Below, piece by piece: positions 16,526 through 24,886 of a DNA stretch of 64,000 nucleotides. Under the pieces are notes generated by a model. That model saw nothing but the letters and a program-made list of their open reading frames with translations, did not search any database and had not been told where the DNA came from. This DNA is from Stappia indica (GTDB lineage Bacteria; Pseudomonadota; Alphaproteobacteria; Rhizobiales; Stappiaceae), in contig NZ_CP046908.1 of assembly GCF_009789575.1 (NCBI RefSeq), positions 930,001 through 994,000 of the forward strand, given 5' to 3'. A program made the position numbers and the translations under genes. Each line of letters starts with the position of its first letter. The stretch's first letter is position 1.

Positions 16526-18385
16526 TCAGTGGCCTTGAACCATCATCGTACCGCCCTTGGGCAATCGCAGACGGTCCACGAAGTCCTGCATCTCCTCGCT
16601 CGGTTCCGGCGTGATCAGCGACACCACATAGGTGACGAGGAACGCGACCGGGACACCGAAGACGCCGGCGGAGATCGACGCCACGCCGAACCACGAGATC
16701 TCGTCGCCCGTGCCCTTGACGAAGTCGAAGCCGTAGACGTTGCCGATCAGGTAGTACATCGTGGTCAGGAAGCCCGCGGCCATGCCGAGGACGCCGCCCA
16801 TCGTCGTCGTCCGCTTCCACCACACGCCCATGACGAGCGGGGCGAAGAGGCCGGCAGCGGCAATCGAGAACGCCCACGCCACCATCGACAGGATGTCGGA
16901 CGGCTTGGTGCGCGCCAGGAACGCCGCCGCGAGCGCGACCACCACAAGCAGGATCTTGGCGACCAGCAGGCGGCGCTTGGCGTCGGCCTTCGGGTCGATC
17001 ATCTTGTAGTAGACGTCGTGCGACAGGGCATTGGCGATGGCCAGAAGCAGGCCGTCCGCGGTCGAGAGCGCAGCGGCGAAACCACCGGCACCGACGAGAC
17101 CGACGACCCAGATCGGCATGCCGGCGATCGACGGGGTCGACAGCACGATCATGTCGTTGTTGAGCTTCAGTTCCGAGTAGGGGAAGCCGGTGGCGAAGCC
17201 CTTGGCCTCGCAGGCCGCCTGGATCGCCGCGACGGTTTCCGCCTTGACGCCGCAGATCGTCACGAGCTGGTGGCCCGCGATCGATCCCCACTGGATCATC
17301 CACTGCGGGATGGCAGTGAAGGCCAGCTGGTAGTTCGCCTCCGCACCGGCACCCACGAAGAGACCCATCAGGTTGAACTTCGAGAAGGCCGCATAGGCGG
17401 GTGCCGTGAAGTACAGCAGGAAGATGAAGAGCAGCGACCAGCCCACCGACTTGCGTGCCTCACGAACCGTCGGGGTCGTGAAGAAGCGCATCAGGATGTG
17501 CGGCAGCGAGGCCGTACCCACCATCAGGCAGAAGATCAGGAAGAAGTAGTCCATCGCGCTGTAGGTCTGGAACGGCACCACATAGGGCTTGGCAACCTCC
17601 AGGAGCCGCTCGTACTCCGCGATCTGCGACAGCGCACCGCCATAGGTCAGCTGCGGCACCGGAATGCCGAACTGCACGGTGGACATCCACACCGCCGGCA
17701 GCAGATAGGCGACGATCAGCACGATGTACTGCGCCACCTGGGTCCAGGTCACCGCCTTCATGCCGCCCAGCATCGAGCACACGAGAATGCCCGCAAGACC
17801 GGCGAACACCGCATAGCGGAAGTCGATGCCGAGGAACTGCGAGGCGATGATGCCCGAGGCGTAGACCTGTGCGGTGATGTAGGTGAAGGAGCAGCAGAAC
17901 AGCACGACGATGCCGACGAGGCGCGCCATGTTGCCGCCGTAGCGGGTGCCCAGGAAGTCCGGAACGGTATAGGCGCCGAACTTGCGCAGGTAGGGTGCAA
18001 GGAGCACGGCCACCAGCACATAGCCGCCGGTCCAGCCCAGCACGAAGGCAAGGCCGTCGTAACCCAGCACGAACAGCGTGCCGGCCATGCCGACGAAGGA
18101 CGCGCCGGACATCCAGTCCGCGCCCGTCGCCATGCCGTTGTAGATGGCAGGCACCGAGCGTCCGGCGACGTAGTATTCCGCCACCTGCGCGGTTCGCGAC
18201 ATGATGCCGATGAACGCGTAGATGCCGATCGTCATCGCCATGTACGACCACAGGATGAAGCGGTCGGGCACGCCGATCATGGAGAAGACCGCCATCAGGA
18301 CGACGAAGGCGGCAAAGCCACCGACATAGATCCCGTAGATCTTTCCAAGGTTTTCGGTGAAATCGCCTTTCATTGAGAATGCCAT
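16526..18385 (-). CDS. Sodium:solute symporter, acetate/monocarboxylate type (VC_2705 subfamily)
   Basis: A 619-residue member of the SSS family with about 13 membrane segments. Typical blocks are EYYVAGRSVPAIYNGMATGADWMSGASF, GMLGGMKAVTWTQVAQYIVL and PHILMRFFTTP. The start at ATG 18385 has GAGGGGGA just upstream. This subfamily is the ActP-like group that is found with a DUF4212 small subunit, and its likely substrates are short monocarboxylates such as acetate; that assignment is from family knowledge. The DUF4212 gene ends 10 bases upstream, so the two form an operon. A strong terminator follows. Confidence 0.93.
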   Translation of the reverse strand: MAFSMKGDFTENLGKIYGIYVGGFAAFVVLMAVFSMIGVPDRFILWSYMAMTIGIYAFIGIMSRTAQVAEYYVAGRSVPAIYNGMATGADWMSGASFVGMAGTLFVLGYDGLAFVLGWTGGYVLVAVLLAPYLRKFGAYTVPDFLGTRYGGNMARLVGIVVLFCCSFTYITAQVYASGIIASQFLGIDFRYAVFAGLAGILVCSMLGGMKAVTWTQVAQYIVLIVAYLLPAVWMSTVQFGIPVPQLTYGGALSQIAEYERLLEVAKPYVVPFQTYSAMDYFFLIFCLMVGTASLPHILMRFFTTPTVREARKSVGWSLLFIFLLYFTAPAYAAFSKFNLMGLFVGAGAEANYQLAFTAIPQWMIQWGSIAGHQLVTICGVKAETVAAIQAACEAKGFATGFPYSELKLNNDMIVLSTPSIAGMPIWVVGLVGAGGFAAALSTADGLLLAIANALSHDVYYKMIDPKADAKRRLLVAKILLVVVALAAAFLARTKPSDILSMVAWAFSIAAAGLFAPLVMGVWWKRTTTMGGVLGMAAGFLTTMYYLIGNVYGFDFVKGTGDEISWFGVASISAGVFGVPVAFLVTYVVSLITPEPSEEMQDFVDRLRLPKGGTMMVQGH

Positions 18386-18395
18386 TGGGTCCCCC

Positions 18396-18662
18396 TCAGT
18401 CTTCGGCGACGCCGAATTCCTCGTCGATCGCATTCTGGCGCGAAGCGAACCAGAAGATCTGGATGACGAAGATGATGAGCGACCCCTGCGCGGCCATGTA
18501 GTAGCCGAGCGGGAAGCCAAGGATCACGACGTTGTTCAACGCCGTCACGAAGAAGTGGATGAAGAAGCCGAAGAACGCCCAGATGGCCAGCGAAACCCAC
18601 ATCAGGTTGCGCGTCTTGGCCCAGTGCGCCTCCGCCACTTCCGGTGGCAGTTTCTCGGTCAA
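18396..18662 (-). CDS. DUF4212 small membrane subunit of the symporter
   Basis: An 88-residue protein with two membrane helices (MWVSLAIWAFFGFFIHFFV and YMAAQGSLIIFVIQIFW). I choose TTG 18662 as the start: GGGAGG lies eight bases upstream and the protein then begins TEKLPPEVAEAHWAKTRNLM, matching the family length. An ATG at 18731 would add 23 residues without a binding site. The sequence GFPLGYYMAAQGS is characteristic of DUF4212 (PF13937), which accompanies VC_2705-type sodium symporters. It is the first gene of the two-gene unit. Confidence 0.88.
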   Translation of the reverse strand: MTEKLPPEVAEAHWAKTRNLMWVSLAIWAFFGFFIHFFVTALNNVVILGFPLGYYMAAQGSLIIFVIQIFWFASRQNAIDEEFGVAED

Positions 18663-18781
18663 AACAAATCCTCCCAGTGAGAGCACCGTCGACTGGTCGA
18701 CCTCGACCAGCCCGGTCTTCCCCGCCCGCAATAATCACAAAGTCTAATAGGGTCCTCCCCGACCTTTTCGCACTAGCAGCA

Positions 18782-18795
18782 TGCGATATATTGCA
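18782..18795. promoter_or_regulatory. AT-rich near-palindrome between divergent operons
   Basis: TGCGATATATTGCA, 7-base arms with one mismatch, lies in the 249-base divergent gap between the DUF4212 start (18662) and the next gene (18912). It is the only symmetric AT-rich element there, so it may hold an operator or promoter core. The assignment is weak. Confidence 0.3.
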
Positions 18796-18911
18796 ATGCA
18801 GGGGCACTTGCGCCGTCAGGTTATTCTCTCCAATGTAGAAAAGGAAAGTTATCCGAAAGACTAATCACCAAAGCCGGGGCAAACCGGCCGGCCACCAGGG
18901 AGAGGCACCAA

Positions 18912-19538
18912 GTGCTTGATTTGATTGGATCCATCCTGCCCCGACGGCAACGCTCCGACTGGGACTCGGCCGTCGAGGCGATCCGCGCCGGCGCCGCTTT
19001 TCTCGCGCAAGGGGCGAGTTACTCGTACCTGCGCGCCCGCTCGCTGCTGGCCGGGCCCCGCCTGTTCCAGGACGAGGGATTCGGAATGGCCCTCAAGATC
19101 TGCAAATGGGAGGGTTTCGCGGTTGCAGCGCAGGACCTGATCCTGATGATCGAGGCCGAGATCCGCCCGCATCTTCCCGCCGATCCGAAGCTGCGCGCCG
19201 CCGGCCTTGCCGAGCTCTACCGCGCCGTGCTGGCCGCAGAGGAGATGCCCGAGCACCGGACCGAGCGCGGCTGGGCCGACGCGATCGAGGAGTTCGACCG
19301 CCGGCTGGAAGTCTACATGGCCAAGCCGCCGCTGAAGCCCGACGCCATCTCCATCGCCACCGCGCTGCGCCTGCTCGACCACGCGCCCATCGACGATGCG
19401 GTGCGCGAGGCCGACAAGATGATGGTGGTCAACAACGTCGCCTTCCGCTTCATCGATTACCAGGCGACGCTGCGCAAGCGCATCGACCTCGTCGCCTTCG
19501 CCCGCCAGCTCTCCGACCGGATGGTGAGCGTGCCGTGA
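18912..19538 (+). CDS. Conserved helical protein of unknown function
   Basis: A 208-residue, mainly alpha-helical, soluble protein from a GTG at 18912 with GGGAGAGG upstream. No signal peptide, no membrane segment and no known catalytic motif. The composition is rich in Ala, Arg, Leu and Asp. Its stop overlaps the GTG start of the exonuclease-CBS-DUF294 gene (GTGA, 19535-19538), which shows translational coupling. Since the next gene's family habitually sits beside acetate-type symporters, this protein is probably an accessory factor of the same module. I do not recognise the family. Confidence 0.82.
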   Translation: MLDLIGSILPRRQRSDWDSAVEAIRAGAAFLAQGASYSYLRARSLLAGPRLFQDEGFGMALKICKWEGFAVAAQDLILMIEAEIRPHLPADPKLRAAGLAELYRAVLAAEEMPEHRTERGWADAIEEFDRRLEVYMAKPPLKPDAISIATALRLLDHAPIDDAVREADKMMVVNNVAFRFIDYQATLRKRIDLVAFARQLSDRMVSVP

Positions 19539-21709
19539 GCCCGGCGTCGCGTGGAGGCAACGGACACCGCGCCGGCGCGACGCCCCTGATCGCGCTCGAC
19601 GTGGTCGTGCTCGACACCGAGACCACCGGGCTCGACATCCGCAAGGACCGCATCGTGCAGATCGGCGCGGTGCGCATGGAAGGGGTGGAGGTGCACCCCG
19701 AGCAGGACTTCCGCCAGCTCGTCGACCCTGGCATGCCGATCCCGGAAGTCGCCCGCCGCATCCATGGCCTTGGCGAGGACGACGTGAAGGGCCAGCCGGA
19801 TTTCGCGCAGGTCGGCCCGCGGCTGCTGGAATTCATCGGCGACGCCGTCGTCGTCGGCCATTCGATCCATTTCGACCTCGCCGTGCTGCGGCACGAGGCC
19901 GACCGGCACGGCATCGCCTGGCGCGAGCCGCGCTCGCTCGACGTCGCGCTGCTGGTCGCCGGGCTCGACCGCGCGATGATCGACACCTCGCTCGACAGTC
20001 TGGCGCTCGGCTTCGGCATCCCCGTGGAAGGCCGCCACACCGCCTATGGCGACGCGGTGGCGACCGCGCGGGTCTATTCCGCGCTGATCCCGAAACTGCT
20101 CGCCAAGGACGTGCGTACCCTGGCCGAGGCGGAGAACCTGTCGCGCAAGCCCGCCGGCCTGATCGCCCGGCAGGAGGAGGCCGGCTGGTTCGAGCGCCCC
20201 TCCGAGCGGCCGGACTTTTCCCGCGCCGTGCTGCGCTCGGGCAGCCAGCGCGCCATCGACAGCTTCCTCTACCGCCACCGGCTCGGCGAGGTGATGAACA
20301 GCCCGCCGATCTGCATCTCGCCGGAGGCGAGCCTGCACGAGGCGGCGCAGCTGATGGCCGAGCGCGGCATCGGCTGCCTGATCGTCGACCCGCCCGGCGA
20401 GGACGGCGAGCCCGGCATCGTCACCGAGCGCGACGTGCTGCATGCGCTCGCCCGCGAAGGCTCCGGCGCCAGCATCGTGCCCGTCGGCAAGGTGATGAGC
20501 GCGCCGGTGATCAGCGCCCCCGACGACACGTTCCTCTACCGCGCGCTCGGCCTGATGGCCCGGCGCAACCTGCGCTATATCGGCGTCACCGACGACAGCG
20601 GCCGGCTGGCCGGCGTCTTCACCCTGCGCACGCTGCTGCGCAAGCGGGCGCTGGCAACGCTGACCGTCGGCGACGAGATCGCCACCGCCGCCCGTCCGCG
20701 CGATCTGGCAAGGGTGCAGGCTGCCCTGCCCTCGCTCGCCGCCGGCCTGCTCGCCGACGGCCAGGACGCACGGCAGGTCGCGGCGATCATCGCGGCGGAA
20801 GCGCGGGCGATGACGGCGCGCGCGGCGGAACTGGCCGAGGCGGAGCTGCTGGCCGCCGGCCACGGCCCGGCCCCGGCCGACTATGCGCTGCTGGTGCTGG
20901 GGTCCGGCGGGCGCGGCGAGAGCCTGCTCGCCCCCGACCAGGACAACGCGCTGGTGATCGCCGACGAGTATGCGGGCGATCTCGACGATCCGGACGACTG
21001 GTTCGTGCGCTTTGCCGCGCGCATCAACGAGATCCTCGACCGCGCCGGCATCCCCTATTGCAAGGGCGGGGTGATGGCGAAGAACCGGCCCTGGCGGCGG
21101 CGCCTCGGCGAATGGCTGGCGCAGGCGCGCGACTGGGCCGGCCACCCCTCGCCGCAGGCGCTGCTCAGCGTCGACATCTTCTACGATTTCACCCCTGCGC
21201 ATGTGTCGGGCAGCGGCGGCAGCCGGCTGGCGGGACAGCTGCGGCGGGAGACCGGCGAGATCGCCCGCGGCTCGCTCTCCATGCTGCGGGCGCTCGGCAA
21301 TGCGGCCGGCAGCCACGCCCCGCCGCTCGGCCTGTTCGGGCGGATCAAGAAGGACGACACGGGCCGCGTCGACCTCAAGGCCGGCGGGCTGCTGCCCATC
21401 GTCTCGGGCGCGCGCGCCATCGCCCTGCGCCACGGTGTCGCCTCGCTGTCGACGCCCCAGCGCCTGCGCCAGGCGGCGGAAAAGGCCGGCCGCTCGCAGG
21501 CCGATGCGGACCTTTTGGCCGACATTCACGGCTTCCTGATGCGGCTGATCCTGACCCAGCAGATCGCCGACCTGGAGACCGGCGTGCCGCCGACCAACCG
21601 GGTGCGGCTCGACGCGCTGAGCCACCGCGACCAGGACGAGCTGCGCGAGGCGCTCGGCCGCATCGACCTGATCACCCACATGCTGCAGGACCTGTTGCAG
21701 GGGCTGTGA
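19535..21709 (+). CDS. DnaQ-like exonuclease / CBS pair / DUF294 nucleotidyltransferase fusion
   Basis: A 724-residue three-part protein. Residues about 20-190 form a DEDDh exonuclease domain: DTE in VVLDTETTGL, HxxxxFD in GHSIHFDLAVL, and HxxxxD in HTAYGDAV. Residues about 245-375 are two CBS repeats (VMNSPPICISPEASLHEAAQLM and VMSAPVISAPDDTF). Then comes a nucleotidyltransferase-like DUF294 domain with GSGGRGESLLAPDQDNALV, and the helical DUF294 C-terminal domain. In many bacteria the exonuclease and the CBS-DUF294 protein are separate neighbours of the acetate-symporter genes; here they are joined. GTG 19535 is the start because it overlaps the preceding stop. CBS domains suggest control by adenine nucleotides, and the nucleotidyltransferase may modify a protein target. 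Confidence 0.9.
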   Translation: MSPASRGGNGHRAGATPLIALDVVVLDTETTGLDIRKDRIVQIGAVRMEGVEVHPEQDFRQLVDPGMPIPEVARRIHGLGEDDVKGQPDFAQVGPRLLEFIGDAVVVGHSIHFDLAVLRHEADRHGIAWREPRSLDVALLVAGLDRAMIDTSLDSLALGFGIPVEGRHTAYGDAVATARVYSALIPKLLAKDVRTLAEAENLSRKPAGLIARQEEAGWFERPSERPDFSRAVLRSGSQRAIDSFLYRHRLGEVMNSPPICISPEASLHEAAQLMAERGIGCLIVDPPGEDGEPGIVTERDVLHALAREGSGASIVPVGKVMSAPVISAPDDTFLYRALGLMARRNLRYIGVTDDSGRLAGVFTLRTLLRKRALATLTVGDEIATAARPRDLARVQAALPSLAAGLLADGQDARQVAAIIAAEARAMTARAAELAEAELLAAGHGPAPADYALLVLGSGGRGESLLAPDQDNALVIADEYAGDLDDPDDWFVRFAARINEILDRAGIPYCKGGVMAKNRPWRRRLGEWLAQARDWAGHPSPQALLSVDIFYDFTPAHVSGSGGSRLAGQLRRETGEIARGSLSMLRALGNAAGSHAPPLGLFGRIKKDDTGRVDLKAGGLLPIVSGARAIALRHGVASLSTPQRLRQAAEKAGRSQADADLLADIHGFLMRLILTQQIADLETGVPPTNRVRLDALSHRDQDELREALGRIDLITHMLQDLLQGL

Positions 21710-21744
21710 GGCAGGGCGGCGCGCTCAGCCGAGCAAGCTCTCGG

Positions 21745-21821
21745 CTAGTGTGGTGAATTTGAAATACGCCTCACTTTGGCAGCACACCCAGAGCGTATTT
21801 CAAATTCGAAAACCACACTAG
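21745..21821. repeat. CTAG-bounded foldback repeat A (77 bp)
   Basis: A near-perfect palindrome: CTAGTGTGGT then GAATTTGAAATACGC on the left, a 23-base loop, and the complementary arm on the right, which has four extra bases (GAAA) between the two blocks. Both ends are CTAG. It lies just after the exonuclease-CBS-DUF294 stop and could act as a transcription barrier. Its architecture equals that of repeat B, 13 bases away. Confidence 0.85.
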
Positions 21822-21834
21822 AAACATAAACTTG

Positions 21835-21910
21835 CTAGTCACCCTTTTGAATCTGAAGTTCGTTCAGAGCATGCCGTGAAATACGACGAACTTCAGATTC
21901 GGGTGACTAG
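21835..21910. repeat. CTAG-bounded foldback repeat B (76 bp)
   Basis: Left arm CTAGTCACCC, four extra bases TTTT, then GAATCTGAAGTTCGT; a 22-base loop; then the complementary right arm without the extra bases, ending in CTAG. It has the layout of repeat A but is inverted with respect to the extra four bases, and its stem bases differ from A in a compensated way. The right arm reaches into the tautomerase-NTF2 gene and supplies its last codons and stop. Confidence 0.85.
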
Positions 21911-22447
21911 ATCATTCCACACCATCTGCCGCGTCAGCTTGCCCGCCTCGACCTCGAACCGGTCGATGAAGCGCACGCCGGAAAAGGCGGTGCCGTCCGG
22001 CCATTCGCCCGCAAGGGTGCCGAAGCAGAAGACCACGGCGCCCTCGATGCCCAGCGCCGTGTCGAAGCCCTCATAGGTCTTGCGCACGAAGCGGTAGCGC
22101 CCCTTCGCCCAGGCGGCGAGCTCCTCGGGCCGGGAAAAGCTGACCCCGCCGGGGAAGGTCATGACGAACCCTTCGGCCAGGAATTCGGAAGCGCGGGCAA
22201 GGTCGCGGGCCTCCATCGCCTCCAGGAAGCCGCGCACCAGCGCCTGCGGGTCGGGAGACGGGGCGCCGGGCACGCGGGACGTGCCGCCGCGCATGTAGTT
22301 GTCGGGGCGCACCTCCTCGATCGCGACGGTGATTCCCTCCAGCGGCGCGGCCATCGTGCCGCGCACGGCGGCCGTCAGCCGCTCGCCCAGAAGCCGCCGC
22401 GTCTCGGCCGGATAGCCCTCGATCAGGGTCACGCGCACCACCGGCAT
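21893..22447 (-). CDS. Tautomerase domain fused to a SnoaL/NTF2-like domain
   Basis: A 184-residue protein starting at ATG 22447 (GGAGGAGAGG upstream). The first 60 residues (MPVVRVTLIEGYPAETRRLL, LEGITVAIEEVRPDNYMRGG) are a 4-oxalocrotonate-tautomerase-like unit with the catalytic Pro exposed after Met removal. Residues about 75-180 are a SnoaL/NTF2-like cone (ALVRGFLEAMEARDLARASEFLAEGFVMTFPGG). Tautomerases of this type move a proton in keto-enol acids. The gene is divergent from the GntR regulator and probably belongs to the same regulon. Its last six codons, LVTRI-stop, come from foldback repeat B, so the natural C-terminus may have been replaced. Confidence 0.8.
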   Translation of the reverse strand: MPVVRVTLIEGYPAETRRLLGERLTAAVRGTMAAPLEGITVAIEEVRPDNYMRGGTSRVPGAPSPDPQALVRGFLEAMEARDLARASEFLAEGFVMTFPGGVSFSRPEELAAWAKGRYRFVRKTYEGFDTALGIEGAVVFCFGTLAGEWPDGTAFSGVRFIDRFEVEAGKLTRQMVWNDLVTRI

Positions 22448-22556
22448 CCGCCTCTCCTCCCTATTCTCTGGCCCAGTCTCTGGGCAAGTCTCTGGCCAAG
22501 TCTTTGGCCTGCCGCCGCCCCTCGAAAACAAGGATATTTCGCGAGACTGCACCTAG

Positions 22557-22592
22557 TTGACATATTGATATAATGACATACCATTATCACAC
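22557..22592. promoter_or_regulatory. Divergent promoter/operator region of the GntR regulon
   Basis: An AT-rich island. TTGACA at 22557-22562 is a perfect -35 hexamer for the plus strand; CATTAT at 22582-22587, 19 bases later, is a possible -10. TATAAT occurs at 22569-22574. ATAATG-ACATAC-CATTAT (22570-22587) is a perfect 6-base inverted repeat and a good candidate GntR operator. It lies between the tautomerase start (22447) and the GntR start (22653). Confidence 0.5.
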
Positions 22593-22652
22593 ATCAACCG
22601 GAAAGAACGGCCGCGCAAGACGGCCGCTCGACAGCGCAAGGCGAGGCCGGAC

Positions 22653-23519
22653 GTGGCAGCGACGAAGTCCCGGAACGGATCGGCGGCAGGCCCGGATGCG
22701 GGCAGCATGGCAGCGCCCGCGACCAGCGCGCTCGACCCCAACGGCCCGGTGCCGCTCTACCACCAGATCTTCCTGATCCTGCGCAACCGCATCTATGGCG
22801 GCGATCTGGCCGCCGGCGAGCGGGTGCCGAGCGAGCAGGACCTGACGACCGAGTTCGGCGTCTCGCGCATCACCGCCAAGCGCGCGCTCAACGAGCTGGC
22901 CGATGCCGGCCTCGTCATCCGCGAGCGCGGCCGCGGCACCAGGGTCGTCAACCGCCCGCCCGCACCGGCCGTCACCTCCTCCATCGAGGGCTGGCTGGAG
23001 AACATCTCGCTGATGGGCCAGTCGACCACCGCGCAGGTGCTGTCCTTCGCCTATCCGCCGGCGAGCGAGGAAATCGCCGCCGCGCTCGAGATCGAGCCGG
23101 GCACCGAGGTGCAGCGCGCGGTGCGCGTGCGCCGGCTCGAGGGCGAGCCGATGTCCTATCTCGTCACCTATGTGCCCGCCGATATCGGCCGCCAGTACGA
23201 GCGCGAGGAGCTCAACTCGCAGCCGCTGCTCAACCTCCTGGAGCGTGCCGGCGTCGACGTCGCCTCCGCCCGGCAGACCATCTCGGCGACCGTCGCCGAC
23301 ACCGACGTCGCCGAGGTCCTGTCCATTCCCGCCGGCTCGCCCCTCATCGAGGTGCGCCGCGTGGTGCGCGACCGGATGGAACGGCCGGTCGAATACATCC
23401 GCGTCCTCTATCGGCCGGATCTCTACCGTTTCGAGATGTCCATGCGCCGGGTGCGCGCCGAAAGCGGCCCGCGCTGGACAACGACAAGCTCCTCGCCGGT
23501 CCCGGCCGGCGGCGGATAA
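22653..23519 (+). CDS. GntR-family regulator, HutC/UTRA subfamily
   Basis: A 288-residue regulator from a GTG at 22653; an in-frame ATG at 22710 is possible. The GntR winged helix is at about residues 30-100 (LYHQIFLILRNRIYGG, RVPSEQDLTTEFGVSRITAKRALNELADAGLVIRERGRGT), followed by a UTRA effector domain containing RRLEGEPMSYLVTYVP and a closing YRPDLYRFEM segment typical of the HutC group. UTRA domains bind small organic effectors, often the imported substrate. It stands first in the plus-strand catabolic cluster, 64 bases ahead of the binding-protein gene, and divergent from the tautomerase gene. Confidence 0.93.
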   Translation: MAATKSRNGSAAGPDAGSMAAPATSALDPNGPVPLYHQIFLILRNRIYGGDLAAGERVPSEQDLTTEFGVSRITAKRALNELADAGLVIRERGRGTRVVNRPPAPAVTSSIEGWLENISLMGQSTTAQVLSFAYPPASEEIAAALEIEPGTEVQRAVRVRRLEGEPMSYLVTYVPADIGRQYEREELNSQPLLNLLERAGVDVASARQTISATVADTDVAEVLSIPAGSPLIEVRRVVRDRMERPVEYIRVLYRPDLYRFEMSMRRVRAESGPRWTTTSSSPVPAGGG

Positions 23520-23583
23520 CCAAAATGGGGTTCCGGGGTCACCATCCGGCCGCATGACGCGGCCTGTAGTGGGAGGTTTGCGA

Positions 23584-24816
23584 ATGACTGACACGAAGAA
23601 GACCGGTGGCCTGCGCCGCCGCGAGTTCCTTGCCACGGGCGCGGCCGCCGTCGGCCTCGGCCTCACCGGGTTTCCGGCGATCCTGCGGGCGCAGCCGGCA
23701 GCGGTGAAGCTGGGTCTCATCCATCCGGTTTCCGGCTTCATCGCCTTTTCCGGCACCCAGTGCCGCGAGGGCGCGCTGATGGCGATCGCCGACATCAACG
23801 CCGCCGGCGGCATCAAGTCGCTGGGCGGTGCCCAGATCGAGGCGATGCTGGCCGACAGCCAGGGCAAGCCGGAGATCGGCGCGGCGGAAGTGACCAAGAT
23901 GGTCGAGGCGGGCGCCGACGGCATCGTCGCCGGCTATTCCTCGGCGATCTCGCTGGCGACCTCGCAGGAAGCGGCCAAGAGCAACACGCCGCATATCGTC
24001 GACGTCGGCGTCTCCGACCAGATCGTCCAGCGCGGCCTGAAGAACACGTTCCGCTTCAGCCCCGGCTACGGCAAGATCGCCCAGTTCGCCGTCGACAATC
24101 TCGACACGATCAACAAGGCCGCCGGCTCGCCGGCCAAGACCGCGATGATCATCCACGAGGAGTCGCTGTTCGGCACCGGCACCGCCGAGCTGCTGCAAAA
24201 GCGCCTGCCGGAGAAGGGCATCGAGGTCGTCGACGTCATCAAGCACGCCAACCCGACCCGCGACTTCACCAACATCGTGCTGCAGATCAAGTCGAAGAAG
24301 CCCGACCTGATCATCCCGGCGAACTACTACAACGAGTATGTGCTGCTCGCCCGCACCATGCGCCAGCAGCGCGTCGAGGCGATGGGCATCTACTCGGTGC
24401 TCGGCGGCGCCGCCTCCAGCTACCAGTTCGTGAAGGAGTTCCCGGAGGCTGCGGACCTGATCATGGACTGCAACCACTGGTTCAACCCGAAGTCGGACCT
24501 CGCCCAGAAGCGCAAGGCTGCCGCCGAGGCCAAGGGCCTGATCTACACCTACGAGGTGTTCCTGGCCTACAACGCCGTGCTTGCCTATGCCGACGCGCTG
24601 GAGCGGGCCGGCACCACCGACAAGGAGGCCGTCAACGCGGCGCTGGCAGCCTCGACGCTGGACATGTCCTACATGCCCTACGGCCCGACCAAGATGGTCG
24701 ACGGGCAGAACGAGGGCGCCCAGCCGGTCAACACCCAGGTGCAGAAGGGCGTCATCGAGGTGATCTTCCCCGAAGAGTTCGCCTCGGCTGACACCGTGTT
24801 CCCGATGAAGTCGTAA
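23584..24816 (+). CDS. ABC transporter substrate-binding protein, Liv/amide type
   Basis: A 410-residue periplasmic binding protein of the branched-chain amino acid/amide class (PF13458). The N-terminus carries a twin-arginine signal, RRREFLATGAAAVGLGLTGF, so it is probably exported folded by Tat. The mature part starts near AQPAAVKLGLIHPVSGF and shows the class pattern GAL.AI.DINAAGGI. GGGAGG precedes the ATG. It delivers substrate to the LivHMGF-type complex that follows. A hairpin after its stop may raise its expression over the permeases. The related members that I know of bind amides, urea, aromatic acids or amino acids; the substrate here is unknown. Confidence 0.93.
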   Translation: MTDTKKTGGLRRREFLATGAAAVGLGLTGFPAILRAQPAAVKLGLIHPVSGFIAFSGTQCREGALMAIADINAAGGIKSLGGAQIEAMLADSQGKPEIGAAEVTKMVEAGADGIVAGYSSAISLATSQEAAKSNTPHIVDVGVSDQIVQRGLKNTFRFSPGYGKIAQFAVDNLDTINKAAGSPAKTAMIIHEESLFGTGTAELLQKRLPEKGIEVVDVIKHANPTRDFTNIVLQIKSKKPDLIIPANYYNEYVLLARTMRQQRVEAMGIYSVLGGAASSYQFVKEFPEAADLIMDCNHWFNPKSDLAQKRKAAAEAKGLIYTYEVFLAYNAVLAYADALERAGTTDKEAVNAALAASTLDMSYMPYGPTKMVDGQNEGAQPVNTQVQKGVIEVIFPEEFASADTVFPMKS

Positions 24817-24840
24817 CCGTCGCCCCATCGACGACGACTG

Positions 24841-24864
24841 CCGGGCGGGGCAACTCCCGCCCGG
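24841..24864 (+). terminator. Hairpin after the binding-protein gene
   Basis: CCGGGCGGG / CCCGCCCGG, a perfect 9-bp stem with a 6-base loop (GCAACT), 25 bases after the stop codon and 23 before the next gene. No T-run follows (CCCCTCC), so partial attenuation or mRNA protection is more likely than full termination. Confidence 0.55.
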
Positions 24865-24886
24865 CCCCCTCCTGCACAGCGATCGG

